DNA of 64,000 bases from Fidelibacterota bacterium (GTDB lineage: Bacteria; Fidelibacterota; UBA8477; JABMPR01): NCBI GenBank assembly GCA_016845065.1, contig JAERTG010000121.1, forward strand, positions 1 through 64,000. The letters run 5' to 3'. Below are positions 16,599 through 25,414 of this stretch, in pieces. Below the pieces are notes generated by a model, which did not search any database, was not told the DNA's origin, and saw nothing but the letters and a program-made list of their open reading frames with translations. Made by a program: the position numbers and the translations under genes. Position 1 is the first letter of the stretch, and every line of letters starts with the position of its first letter.

Positions 16599-16991
16599 TT
16601 AAAGTTCAAAAGGATCGTCGATCAATTCCATATAAACATTGTTGGTATCATCATGGAAGGACAATTTGATATAGTGGCGCTTGGTTTTATCAAATATATC
16701 ATCTCCCCTTTCAGTACAGAAAAGGATGATATGCCCCTTGTAATGACCGTACTCTCGCTTGAGTTCTTTATGATTCACAAAAATTAGATTTGTATAGGTT
16801 TCACCTTCTCGGATGTGAATATCACTCTTTCGACCGCCAAAATCAGTAATTACATCAGGCCTGGAGACGAGAGACATATCCTTGCCCATCCAGACACTCA
16901 ACAGTTCAAGATGGAATGGAAGAAAGATTGAATTTTTAATTAAGAATCCAGTTTCCTTGGCATCTGTGGCCTGCTTTATAGTTTTAATCAT
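16599..16991 (-). CDS. Hypothetical protein, 130 residues
   Basis: A soluble, probably cytoplasmic protein without signal peptide or membrane helix. Alternating hydrophobic patterns (TYTNLIFVNHKEL, HIILFCTERGDDIF, YIKLSFHDDTNNVYMELI) suggest a mostly beta fold; the acidic tail ends DDPFEL. AGGAGA precedes the ATG, supporting a real gene. It lies 23 bases downstream of the antiporter gene, so it is likely co-transcribed with it. I recognise no family. Confidence 0.55.
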   Translation of the reverse strand: MIKTIKQATDAKETGFLIKNSIFLPFHLELLSVWMGKDMSLVSRPDVITDFGGRKSDIHIREGETYTNLIFVNHKELKREYGHYKGHIILFCTERGDDIFDKTKRHYIKLSFHDDTNNVYMELIDDPFEL

Positions 16992-17014
16992 CTTGATTCT
17001 CCTGCTATAGAATT

Positions 17015-18514
17015 CTATAAATTAAAAAAGACCCACCAAACGATAAAAAAGATGGGAAGTAGAATTGGAATTGAATATTTAAAGACGTACCCTAGAAAAC
17101 TTGGTACATCTACCCCAGCCTGCTCTGCAATGTTTTTTACCATAAAATTTGGGGCGTTTCCAATATAGGTCATGGCACCGAAAAACACAGCTGCCACGGA
17201 AATAGCCATCAGGTAAATGATGGAATTCGAATCCCCTGCCACAGGGGATTCAACTCCTCCGGCAAATTGCTGGACATTTTCGATTGAGCCAATATCCAAG
17301 CCAAATTTACCAAGAGACCCTGCTAAAAAATTCAGATAAGTCGGTGCATTGTCCAACACACCGGACAGCGATCCGGTAAACCAGTAAAAGCGAGAGACTG
17401 TAAATTCAGTTGCATGATCCCTGGCATAAGCTCCAATCAACTGCAGGGCTGGGATCATGGTTGCAAAAATGCCAATAAACAAGTATGCCACTTCTTTTAT
17501 TGGCTCAAAATTGAACTCATTACCTTTTAGAGCCTCCTTATCACCTGTCCTATAAGCAATGAAGGCTACACTGAACATAATGATTTCCCTGATTCCGAAG
17601 GGGACATGGAACATTTTCTGTAAACTTGGGAATCCCTTTATCACAGCAGGATCCATAAATACGGAAACAATGACTATGGCCAGATATATAAAATTCTTAC
17701 CACCATGAATTTCTACTGTTTTGCCCTCTTTGGGTACAATGCTGCTAGCTGGGATCCTCATGTCAAAAGCCAGGAAAACTCCAATCACAACCAATGTTGT
17801 CACAAGCCATATATGCCAGACATGACCGATCACCCAAAAGAAGGGTACACCCTTTAGAAAGCCAAGAAACAATGGTGGGTCACCAATGGGTGTAAGACCA
17901 CCCCCAATGTTACTCACGATAAATATGAAGAAAATTACATGGAAGGGTTTCAACCGACCTTCATTTAATCGCATGAAGGGCCTAATGAGCAACATGGATG
18001 CCCCCGTAGTGCCGATAAAATTGGAGAGAATGGCACCCCCAAGGAGTATGAGTCCATTTATCAATGGTTTTCCAGCAGTGTTAAACTTTACAAGGATTCC
18101 ACCAGAAGCCACAAAAAGCGCCGTAAGTAATGCGATGAATGATACGTACTCCTCCAGTGTATGCATGAGACTGAGCACACCATGATCCATGAGGAATCCA
18201 TAGTAAACAGCAACAATAGAGCCCAGGGCCATGGAAAATTTGGGATAATGATGTTCCCATAGATGGGGATAGAAAAGGGGTCCAGTGGCAATCATGATCA
18301 GTAAAATGATAAATGGTGCGACGAGCCAGATTGGTGGCAAACTGCTGTGATGCCCAGATTCAGCTACCTCGTGAACTCCAACTTCATGACCCACTATTTG
18401 TTCTGCAGCAGCTTTCTCGCTTATGCTGCCTTGCTCTTCTGCGATGACTGGACTGACAATCAATAATGCCAATAATATCAGTTTACCAAATACAACCGTC
18501 CTCATGCCTCTCAT
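17015..18514 (-). CDS. nhaD: NhaD-type Na+/H+ antiporter (ion-transporter superfamily)
   Basis: This integral membrane protein exchanges sodium for protons. It starts with a cleavable signal (LILLALLIVSPVIA), a His-rich periplasmic stretch (EVGVHEVAESGHHSSLPP), and then about 12 membrane segments. Family signatures are LSNFIGTTGASMLLIRP, VSNIGGGLTPIGDPPLFLGFLKG and YIGNAPNFMVKNIAEQAG. At 499 residues it is slightly longer than classical NhaD. Its start overlaps the HD-domain gene stop by 4 bases (ATGA). In this genome it would complement the sodium-coupled symporters for alanine/glycine and proline. Other members of the superfamily carry organic anions, so sodium specificity is inferred. Confidence 0.88.
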   Translation of the reverse strand: MRGMRTVVFGKLILLALLIVSPVIAEEQGSISEKAAAEQIVGHEVGVHEVAESGHHSSLPPIWLVAPFIILLIMIATGPLFYPHLWEHHYPKFSMALGSIVAVYYGFLMDHGVLSLMHTLEEYVSFIALLTALFVASGGILVKFNTAGKPLINGLILLGGAILSNFIGTTGASMLLIRPFMRLNEGRLKPFHVIFFIFIVSNIGGGLTPIGDPPLFLGFLKGVPFFWVIGHVWHIWLVTTLVVIGVFLAFDMRIPASSIVPKEGKTVEIHGGKNFIYLAIVIVSVFMDPAVIKGFPSLQKMFHVPFGIREIIMFSVAFIAYRTGDKEALKGNEFNFEPIKEVAYLFIGIFATMIPALQLIGAYARDHATEFTVSRFYWFTGSLSGVLDNAPTYLNFLAGSLGKFGLDIGSIENVQQFAGGVESPVAGDSNSIIYLMAISVAAVFFGAMTYIGNAPNFMVKNIAEQAGVDVPSFLGYVFKYSIPILLPIFFIVWWVFFNL

Positions 18515-19095
18515 CCTTTAAATTCAAATCGATTATCACGGATAAACGTGTAAATCAACTCTGATTCACTCCCGTTGAACAATTCATCCATGTTTTTCCA
18601 GAATGAATCGAGTCTAATCTCATATTTTTTTTCATAGAGATATGCCTGTATTAACATATCCAATTTGTCAATTCGTTTTACAAATTTTGCCTCTGGTGAT
18701 TTGATGGACTCAAAATCTTCCCAAAGATCTCGAAAATAATCACCCTGCTGCACATTTTTGACAATCTCTTCCAACGCCGCTGCTTCAGCTACATATTTAT
18801 CACCTTCTGAGACATTGTCATGGGGGGTCATATCACCCACTATTGATTCTGCGATGTCATGCACGAGTGCCATATTTAATGCTCTCTCAACGTTCACTCC
18901 TGCAGCTTGAGCAGCTGAGCGCAGAGACAATATGAGTATTGACATCCCATAGCTATGGGCAGCAATAGATTCAACACCGACTTCATCAATACCAGATTGT
19001 AGCCATCCAGATCTGGGCATGGTTTTCAGCTGATAGATATGCTCAAGACTTGATATCAGATGACTTGTTTTGACGTCTATTGCCGTGTCATTCAT
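18511..19095 (-). CDS. HD-domain phosphohydrolase (YfbR/HDDC2-like 5'-deoxynucleotidase)
   Basis: A 194-residue HD-family enzyme resembling human HDDC2 and E. coli YfbR, which remove phosphate from deoxynucleoside 5'-monophosphates. The metal-site residues are visible in ESIAAHSYGMS (His), ALVHDIAESIVGDMTPHD (His-Asp) and KRIDKLDMLIQAY (distal Asp). The ATG at 19095 is preferred to a TTG two codons earlier; neither has a strong ribosome site. It is translationally coupled to the antiporter gene by a 4-base overlap. The exact substrate cannot be read from sequence. Confidence 0.85.
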   Translation of the reverse strand: MNDTAIDVKTSHLISSLEHIYQLKTMPRSGWLQSGIDEVGVESIAAHSYGMSILILSLRSAAQAAGVNVERALNMALVHDIAESIVGDMTPHDNVSEGDKYVAEAAALEEIVKNVQQGDYFRDLWEDFESIKSPEAKFVKRIDKLDMLIQAYLYEKKYEIRLDSFWKNMDELFNGSESELIYTFIRDNRFEFKG

Positions 19096-19357
19096 AAGCA
19101 AAGAAGATAGAATAAAGGGGTGTGAATACTAAAACGAATTACTTTTTATGTAGTGGTATCTGAGTTTTTTAACCTGGAATCTTGCTTGGCTGATGAGGGG
19201 GTAATATTATCAATTGAGATACGTTAACTTACTATGCATCAGTAGATTACAGTTTCCATATAAAGCGTATATTCACGAACACGCTAATGTTTCACGCTTA
19301 AAGTGACTGTTGAGGTGTCCTGGTTTTGAGCGATTTATATTGCCCTGGCAGATTGAT

Positions 19358-19819
19358 CTAAGGCATTTCGAATTTTACATCGGGGTGACGGATGATAAGC
19401 ACCGGACAATGGGATTTTCGAACAATCTTTTCAGCAGTTGATCCGTATAGGGCATGACTGAATCCACTTAAACCATGGGTTGCCATTACAATAAGATCCA
19501 TCCCCTCTTCCTTGGCAAAGGCGACAATCTCACGCCAGGGTTTCCCATGCAAGTTGGTGGAATCACTCTCAATTTCAGCTGGAATTTGTTCTTCCATGAT
19601 CTTTGCCAGAGACTCTTCTACATATCCGCTGAGTTGTTTCTCGATATCTGGATAGCTGTAGGTTCCCCAGGCGAAATCAACAGGGGCAACAATGGGTTCC
19701 ACGACATGCAAAACATGCAGACTTGCCCTGTACTTTTGCGCCAGATCGATGGCAAATGGCAACGCATATTTCGCAGACTCTGAAAAATCAGTCGGTACTA
19801 ATATTTTGGAATACTTCAT
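19358..19819 (-). CDS. Universal stress protein (UspA family)
   Basis: A 153-residue single-domain Usp protein. It begins with KILVPTDFSESAKYALPFAIDLA and ends with the nucleotide-binding pattern MATHGLSGFSHALYGSTAEKIVRKSHCPVLII, in which the G-x2-G-x9-G(S/T) signature is complete, so ATP binding is likely. GGAGGT precedes the ATG. It lies 30 bases after the 2-oxoacid oxidoreductase beta-gamma gene on the same strand and may be the last gene of that operon. The 255 bases between it and the HD gene start show no gene. Confidence 0.93.
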   Translation of the reverse strand: MKYSKILVPTDFSESAKYALPFAIDLAQKYRASLHVLHVVEPIVAPVDFAWGTYSYPDIEKQLSGYVEESLAKIMEEQIPAEIESDSTNLHGKPWREIVAFAKEEGMDLIVMATHGLSGFSHALYGSTAEKIVRKSHCPVLIIRHPDVKFEMP

Positions 19820-19849
19820 TTTGTGACCTCCAAATTATTGAGGAGGAAA

Positions 19850-21283
19850 TCAGGCTGAGAGTTGCCTCCCCAGTTCCAGACCTTTCTGAAAAGCTTTCAG
19901 ATTAATCTCTAAGAGATGTCTCTTCTTAAAGATAAGCGGTAGAACCTGCTGAACCACTATAGGATCTAGAAAATCTGAATACCCTGCAAGAACACCAAGA
20001 ATGACGACATTTGAGGTTTTTGTATTCCCTAATTCTTTGGCAATCTCAGTTGCGGGAATTGGTATTCTGATGATATCATCACGCTTTGGTTCAATATCTA
20101 TCAGTGAGCTATCCCATACAATAGCCCCACCTTCAATGACATCGTCCTCGAATTTCTCAAGAGATGGTCGATTCATGGCAACCAGGACTGTGGGATGAGT
20201 AACCAGGGGTGAACCAATAGCTTCCCGAGATAATTTGACATGACAGTTGGCTGTCCCCCCTCTCATTTCCGGGCCATAAGAAGGAATCCAACTCACCTCC
20301 AGATCTTCTCGCATACCTATCTCACTAAGCCAGACACCCAGAGAAAGCACACCCTGACCACCAAAACCAGCAATTTTAATTTCCTGGTCAATGGTCTCGC
20401 TGAGCTTTATGGAGGCTGCATCAATCATCACCTTGTCCTGTTCCAGCCCGATAAGTTTTGGCACTCGGGCGGGAGTGGCAAGATTTTGACTCATATCCAG
20501 TGGTTCAACCTGCTGTGCAATATCCTTATAAACTCCAAGTGGAAAGTTCTGTACCAGAGTTGATTTAATCCACTCTTCTGATTGGGGTGCCGTCATCTTC
20601 CAGCCTGTAGGACAGGTAGATAAGACTTCAATAAATGAAAAACCCTTTTTCTCAATTTGATTTTTAATGCCACGTCGAACAGCTTTTCTTGCAGCATTTT
20701 TTGAGCGTACATCTGCCATCATGACTCGTTCTACGTATACTGGAGATTCAAGACTGGCAATGATCTCCGCCATGCGGATAGGATATCCCTCATTTTGAAG
20801 GGTACGACCATAAGGAGTGGTAGTTGTCTTTTGACCGATAAGCGTTGTTGGTGCCATCTGTCCACCAGTCATTCCATAAATGGCATTGTTCACGAAGAAC
20901 ACTGTCATAGCCTCACCACGGTTGGCCGCGTGCAGAATCTCATTGCCTCCTATGGCAGCCAGGTCACCGTCTCCCTGGTATGAGATAACTACAGATTCAG
21001 GCAGGGCTCGCTTCACACCAGTTGCTACCGCGGGTGCGCGGCCATGGGCTGACTGGATGTTTCCAGCATTGAAATAGTAATATGCGAAGACACTACAACC
21101 GACTGGACTCACAAATATGCAATTTTCGGCCACCTCGTAATCCGTAAGCGCTTCAGCAATCATTTTATGCAGGATTCCATGACCACATCCCGGGCAATAA
21201 TGGGTCTGTTCTTTATTGTTCCCAGGCCGTCGCTCATAGGTGTCGTAGAAACCCTTAGACTTTCCTAATATTTTAACGCTCAT
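19850..21283 (-). CDS. 2-oxoacid:ferredoxin oxidoreductase, fused beta-gamma subunit
   Basis: One 477-residue chain combines two subunits of a thiamine-diphosphate oxidoreductase that turns 2-oxoacids into acyl-CoA while reducing ferredoxin. Residues 1-285 are the beta subunit: [13 protein letters not shown], the TPP motif [14 protein letters not shown] and [11 protein letters not shown]. Residues 300-477 are the gamma subunit: [15 protein letters not shown] and [18 protein letters not shown]. The start overlaps the alpha-gene stop by 4 bases. The alpha, beta-gamma and small ferredoxin chains together resemble VorABCD/KorABCD; branched-chain 2-oxoacids, 2-oxoglutarate or pyruvate are all possible substrates. 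Confidence 0.93.
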   Translation of the reverse strand: MSVKILGKSKGFYDTYERRPGNNKEQTHYCPGCGHGILHKMIAEALTDYEVAENCIFVSPVGCSVFAYYYFNAGNIQSAHGRAPAVATGVKRALPESVVISYQGDGDLAAIGGNEILHAANRGEAMTVFFVNNAIYGMTGGQMAPTTLIGQKTTTTPYGRTLQNEGYPIRMAEIIASLESPVYVERVMMADVRSKNAARKAVRRGIKNQIEKKGFSFIEVLSTCPTGWKMTAPQSEEWIKSTLVQNFPLGVYKDIAQQVEPLDMSQNLATPARVPKLIGLEQDKVMIDAASIKLSETIDQEIKIAGFGGQGVLSLGVWLSEIGMREDLEVSWIPSYGPEMRGGTANCHVKLSREAIGSPLVTHPTVLVAMNRPSLEKFEDDVIEGGAIVWDSSLIDIEPKRDDIIRIPIPATEIAKELGNTKTSNVVILGVLAGYSDFLDPIVVQQVLPLIFKKRHLLEINLKAFQKGLELGRQLSA

Positions 21284-22338
21284 AATACCCTCATCATGCG
21301 TTTGATCTCGCGAACTAATTCTTTTATTGATGGGACGTTTCCACCCATTCTGCCATAAAACTCAACTGGTTTTGCACCATTGACAGCCAGTCGAACATCA
21401 TCAACCATCTGACCATTGCTCAATTCAATCACACTAAAAGCTTTAACATGATCCATGGCAGCCAGCTCAGAGATACGTTTGGTGGGAAAAGGCATAAGCG
21501 TAATCGGCCTTAACATTCCAACCTTCACACCTTCAATTCTCAATTGATCTACAGCAGTATGCACCATCCGGGAAACAATACCGTAGCCAACAACGATGAA
21601 GTCGGCATCATCAAGTCGATATTCTTCAAACCGAGTTTCACTATTTTCCATTATCTCGTATTTGCGCTGCAATTTTTGATTGTGTCTTTCCAGATCATCA
21701 GGGTCAAGTTCAATTGAACTGATGAGATTCATTCTATCGCCATCAACACCACGTATGGCCCATTTCTTTTCAGCGAACTCTTCAACAGGTTCAGGAAAAT
21801 CAACTGGTTCCATCATTTGGCCTATAAATCCATCTGCCAAGACCACGGCGGGGTTTCTATATTTGTCAGCTAAATCAAATGCTAACATTGTGAGATCACA
21901 CATTTCCTGTGCTGAATTAGGTGCCACAACGATATTTTTGTAATTACCGTGTCCCCCACCCTTCACTACCTGATGATAATCACTTTGTTCAGGCGCAATA
22001 TTTCCCAAGCCAGGACCACCTCGTGTAATATCTACAACCACACAGGGAAGTTCGGCACCTGCCAGATACGACATTCCTTCCTGCTTTAAACTAAAACCAG
22101 GACTAGAACTGGCTGTCATAGCACGAGTGCCAGTCCCAGCAGCCCCGTAAACCATATTGATTGCAGCTATTTCACTTTCAGCCTGAAGAAAGGTCCCACC
22201 CACCAGTGGCATATACTGTGCTGCAGCATGGGCAATCTCGCTTGCCGGTGTAATGGGATATCCATAGTAGGCACGGCAACCGGCCAAAATAGCCCCCTTT
22301 ACAATCGCTTCATTTCCTTTTACAAATTGTTTTGCCAT
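21280..22338 (-). CDS. 2-oxoacid:ferredoxin oxidoreductase alpha subunit (VorB/KorA-like)
   Basis: This 352-residue alpha chain carries the pyrimidine-binding side of the TPP site and the transketolase C-terminal domain. Recognisable blocks are [27 protein letters not shown] at the N-terminus, [43 protein letters not shown] and [18 protein letters not shown]. The length and the lack of an attached gamma domain match VorB/KorA-type alpha chains. CGGAGTAGAGC precedes the ATG. It lies between the ferredoxin gene (3-base gap) and the beta-gamma gene (4-base overlap). Confidence 0.94.
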   Translation of the reverse strand: MAKQFVKGNEAIVKGAILAGCRAYYGYPITPASEIAHAAAQYMPLVGGTFLQAESEIAAINMVYGAAGTGTRAMTASSSPGFSLKQEGMSYLAGAELPCVVVDITRGGPGLGNIAPEQSDYHQVVKGGGHGNYKNIVVAPNSAQEMCDLTMLAFDLADKYRNPAVVLADGFIGQMMEPVDFPEPVEEFAEKKWAIRGVDGDRMNLISSIELDPDDLERHNQKLQRKYEIMENSETRFEEYRLDDADFIVVGYGIVSRMVHTAVDQLRIEGVKVGMLRPITLMPFPTKRISELAAMDHVKAFSVIELSNGQMVDDVRLAVNGAKPVEFYGRMGGNVPSIKELVREIKRMMRVL

Positions 22339-22341
22339 GCT

Positions 22342-22710
22342 CTACTCCGCGAAACTTAAATTTCTAAAATTGCTTAGGATAACTTGTTGACCGCAGGCTT
22401 CACATTCTGCAAGTCCTTTTACCGCATCAGTAACATTCAATCTGCTAGCCACTTTTTTTGTCTGGCAGATATAAGCCTCCTGAGCCTCAGTCCAATTCTT
22501 ATATACAGTAATTGCTCCTGGTTCCGGACAAGCATAGAAACAAATACCACAACCAGTGCAGCCTTCACCGTCATATTCAGCAGGGCTATAACCATGCGTA
22601 TTAAAACTGTTTGCTAAGTGAAGCACATCTACAGGACAAGCAACAACACAAAGGTTGCATCCCTTGCACTCCTCCACGTTGACTGCAACTAGTCCACGAG
22701 CTTTAGCCAT
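22342..22710 (-). CDS. 4Fe-4S dicluster ferredoxin subunit of the oxidoreductase
   Basis: A 122-residue protein with two complete [4Fe-4S] motifs: [15 protein letters not shown] and [17 protein letters not shown]. It would be the delta subunit passing electrons from the TPP site to ferredoxin. After the clusters, a C-terminal CEACG segment (residues about 104-108) adds two extra cysteines, which is not required for the dicluster fold. A perfect AGGAGGT lies before the ATG. It heads the alpha and beta-gamma genes. Confidence 0.93.
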   Translation of the reverse strand: MAKARGLVAVNVEECKGCNLCVVACPVDVLHLANSFNTHGYSPAEYDGEGCTGCGICFYACPEPGAITVYKNWTEAQEAYICQTKKVASRLNVTDAVKGLAECEACGQQVILSNFRNLSFAE

Positions 22711-22739
22711 ATTCAGAACCTCCTAAGATTCATGTTTTC

Positions 22740-24038
22740 TCAATGTAAAAGTTTGCTCTCAAATGATTGTCGCAACAGGTCTTCACGAAAATCTGGATGA
22801 GCTATTTCAATTAGAGCCTTGGCTCTATCTCTTAATGTTTTTCCATGGAGGTGGGCTATACCGAACTCAGTTACAATATAATGCACATCTCCCCTACTGG
22901 TCGTGACAGCAGCTCCAGGTTTAAGATCTAGTACAATTCTTGATTGGGTGCCCTTTTTGGCCGTTGAAGGCATGGCTATGATGGGTTTACCGCCAATACT
23001 CCGGGAAGCCCCTCGCATAAAATCAACTTGCCCACCAATGCCAGAAAAATTGGTCCGTCCCATTGAATCTGAACAGACTTGACCAGTCAAATCAATCTCG
23101 ATCGATGAATTTATGGCTACCATTTTCTCGTTCTGGGCAATGATGTAAGGATCGTTCACATAGTCGGTGGGATGAAACTCCATAAAAGGATTCTCATGGA
23201 TAAAATCATAGACATGTTGAGAACCCATGACAATACTTGAGACCACCTTACCAGGGTGCAGAGTTTTTTCTTCCCCATTGATAACTCCTGATTCAACCAG
23301 TTCTACCACACCATCGCTGAACATTTCAGTATGTATCCCCAGATTTCGTTTCTCCTTGAGATAAAACAGAGTAGCGTCCGGTATAGCCCCAATCCCCATT
23401 TGGAGAGTTGATCCATCTTCGATCAAGCTGGCGATGTATTTTCCTATAAGCATGTGCCGTTCGGATAAATCTACTTTAGCAGCTTGAAATAGTGGTTCGT
23501 TGGCTTCAACGATAAAATCCAACTTTGATGCATGGATAAAATTATCCCCATGGACTCGAGGCATTTGTCGATTCACCATGGCTACAATTTTTTTGGCTGC
23601 TTTACAGGCGGCAATGGTCGTATCGGTGCTTACACCAAAGCTACAGAACCCGTGTGAGTCTGGTGGGCTGACGTGAATGAGTGCCACATCAACAGGGATG
23701 TGACCATTCTTAAATAACCCCGGAATTTCTGAAAGAAAAATTGGTGTCCAATCCGCTCGACCTGCATTCACAGATTCTCTTACATTTGTTCCAGTGAATA
23801 GAGAATTAAGACGTACATGACCCTCCATTTCAGGTGTTACATATTTAGGATCTCCGAGAGACAGAATATGGGTAACTGTAACATCTTCCAGTTCCATAGC
23901 ACGTTTGGCGAAGGCATCTACAAATAACTGGGGTGTAGCGGCCCCAGCATGCAGGTATACAGAATCCCGGGATTTAATGAGATTCATAGCCTCTTCTGGC
24001 GACCCAATTCGTGCTCGATAATTTTCTGACCAGCCCAT
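22740..24038 (-). CDS. Acetyl-CoA hydrolase/transferase family CoA-transferase (4-hydroxybutyrate/acetate type)
   Basis: This 432-residue protein belongs to the Cat1/4-hydroxybutyrate CoA-transferase family. It has both CoA-transferase folds, the loop GIGAIPDATLFYL, and the catalytic glutamate in IHTEMFSDGVVELVE. The C-terminal motif VTEFGIAHLHGKTLRDRAKALIEIAHP is typical. It would move CoA between acyl-CoA and a free acid, releasing the acid or conserving energy through acetyl-CoA or succinyl-CoA. Its start overlaps the alanine dehydrogenase stop by one base. Next to the ferredoxin-linked oxidoreductase, a role in fermentative 2-oxoacid disposal is likely; the exact acids are inferred. Confidence 0.9.
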   Translation of the reverse strand: MGWSENYRARIGSPEEAMNLIKSRDSVYLHAGAATPQLFVDAFAKRAMELEDVTVTHILSLGDPKYVTPEMEGHVRLNSLFTGTNVRESVNAGRADWTPIFLSEIPGLFKNGHIPVDVALIHVSPPDSHGFCSFGVSTDTTIAACKAAKKIVAMVNRQMPRVHGDNFIHASKLDFIVEANEPLFQAAKVDLSERHMLIGKYIASLIEDGSTLQMGIGAIPDATLFYLKEKRNLGIHTEMFSDGVVELVESGVINGEEKTLHPGKVVSSIVMGSQHVYDFIHENPFMEFHPTDYVNDPYIIAQNEKMVAINSSIEIDLTGQVCSDSMGRTNFSGIGGQVDFMRGASRSIGGKPIIAMPSTAKKGTQSRIVLDLKPGAAVTTSRGDVHYIVTEFGIAHLHGKTLRDRAKALIEIAHPDFREDLLRQSFESKLLH

Positions 24039-25132
24039 TATATTTTAATTCCAAATAAGCGATTCAGGACGGGTTGCATATTCCGCCCCTCAAGTGTGTA
24101 TAACCCCTTTTTCAGCACGTGGGAATCTTTCATCGCTTTTTCAATGCCCATTTCAGCGATTTGGATAAGATACTTTGATAAGACATTGGAAAGTGCAATG
24201 GAAGTCGTTCGGTTTACCCCTGAAGTGACATTGGGAACACAATAGTGGATCACACCTTCATCGATATAAACTGGATCTGAGAGCAGTGTGGGTCTGGATG
24301 TCTCACTTGCACCTCCCTCATCAACAGAATAATCGATGAGAACGGAAAGATTTTTCATCTTTTTAACCATGTCTCGGGTGATGATCTGAGGTGTTTGAGC
24401 ACCTCTCTCCAGTATTGAGGTTACAACCACATCGGCAAAGGCAATACATCTCTCAATAGCTGTTTGATTAGCATAAATCGTCGTAACCCTTTCACCGAGC
24501 ATATTTTTTATTAATCGTAATTGATCTATATTTTTATCCAGAACATGAACCTGAGCTCCTAATCCAACAAAAGCCTTGGCAGCACTTGTTCCTACCATCC
24601 CTCCACCAACAATGACAACAGAGGCAGGAGCAACACCAGGAACACTGCCTAACAGAACACCCCGTCCCATAGGATCACGTCCCAGATAATTTCCAGCAAT
24701 AATTGGAGCCATTTGACCTGCAAGCTCACTCATGATATTCAGGATGGGTCTTGAGCCATCCTCCTCTTCCATGATCTCCATGCCAATTAGCGTGATATTT
24801 TTATCGGTTAATCCTTTAAACACTTCTGGTGAACTGACAGATAAGTGCTGAAATGTCAATACGGTCTGACCATCAAGCATAAGGTCAAGAGATTCTTCAT
24901 TGACAGGCAGAAGCTTTAGGAGCACATCAGAGCGACCATAAATTTCTTCTGAGCTGAAAAGGACCTGAGCACCTTTGTTGGTGTAATCCTGATCCGCAAA
25001 ACCGCTTGAAACACCGGCTCCTGATTCAACAAAAACGTTGTGACCCCGCTTAATTAAAGAAGTTGCCCCTCGGGGTGTTAAACACACACGCCTCTCGTTT
25101 AAGCGACTTTCATGCAGAATCCCGAAATTCAT
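24038..25132 (-). CDS. ald: Alanine dehydrogenase
   Basis: This NAD-dependent enzyme converts alanine to pyruvate and ammonia. The N-terminal AlaDh/PNT region (ERRVCLTPRGATSLIKRGH, VFVESGAG), the Lys and His sites (VLLKLLP, LTFQHLS), the Rossmann motif VVIVGGGMVGTSAAKAF and the late motif VLIDYSVDEGGASETSRPT all fit Ald. At 364 residues the length is normal. GGGAGAGG precedes the ATG. It is the first gene of the cluster, followed by CoA-transferase and 2-oxoacid:ferredoxin oxidoreductase, so alanine-derived pyruvate could be oxidised to acetyl-CoA in one operon. Confidence 0.93.
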   Translation of the reverse strand: MNFGILHESRLNERRVCLTPRGATSLIKRGHNVFVESGAGVSSGFADQDYTNKGAQVLFSSEEIYGRSDVLLKLLPVNEESLDLMLDGQTVLTFQHLSVSSPEVFKGLTDKNITLIGMEIMEEEDGSRPILNIMSELAGQMAPIIAGNYLGRDPMGRGVLLGSVPGVAPASVVIVGGGMVGTSAAKAFVGLGAQVHVLDKNIDQLRLIKNMLGERVTTIYANQTAIERCIAFADVVVTSILERGAQTPQIITRDMVKKMKNLSVLIDYSVDEGGASETSRPTLLSDPVYIDEGVIHYCVPNVTSGVNRTTSIALSNVLSKYLIQIAEMGIEKAMKDSHVLKKGLYTLEGRNMQPVLNRLFGIKI

Positions 25133-25206
25133 AGCCCTCTCCCAATCTCATCCCCCTTGTTATAGATACAAAAAATAAAGACAAACAGTGTGCCAAGAGT
25201 CCAATG

Positions 25207-25228
25207 TTCGTAAATAAGAAATTACGAA
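25207..25228. promoter_or_regulatory. Inverted repeat between divergent ald and the PEP-binding gene
   Basis: A perfect 7-8-7 inverted repeat, TTCGTAA/TTACGAA, lies in the 282-base gap between ald and the PEP/pyruvate-binding gene. It could be an operator or a hairpin. No other structure stands out in the gap. Confidence 0.4.
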
Positions 25229-25414
25229 TCCCCCGATTGTGCCCATAGGTTTAAAACTGAAAAAATCCTGATGGGTGAGGATACTATGCACACACAAGGT
25301 TTCCTAAATAAACTGGGCGATTTTGTTAAGATGCAAATGCCCATGAGATAAATGAACGATGCAACAATCATTAAATGAGCATTTTTAATAAGAAGATCTC
25401 AACTATTTTAAAGC

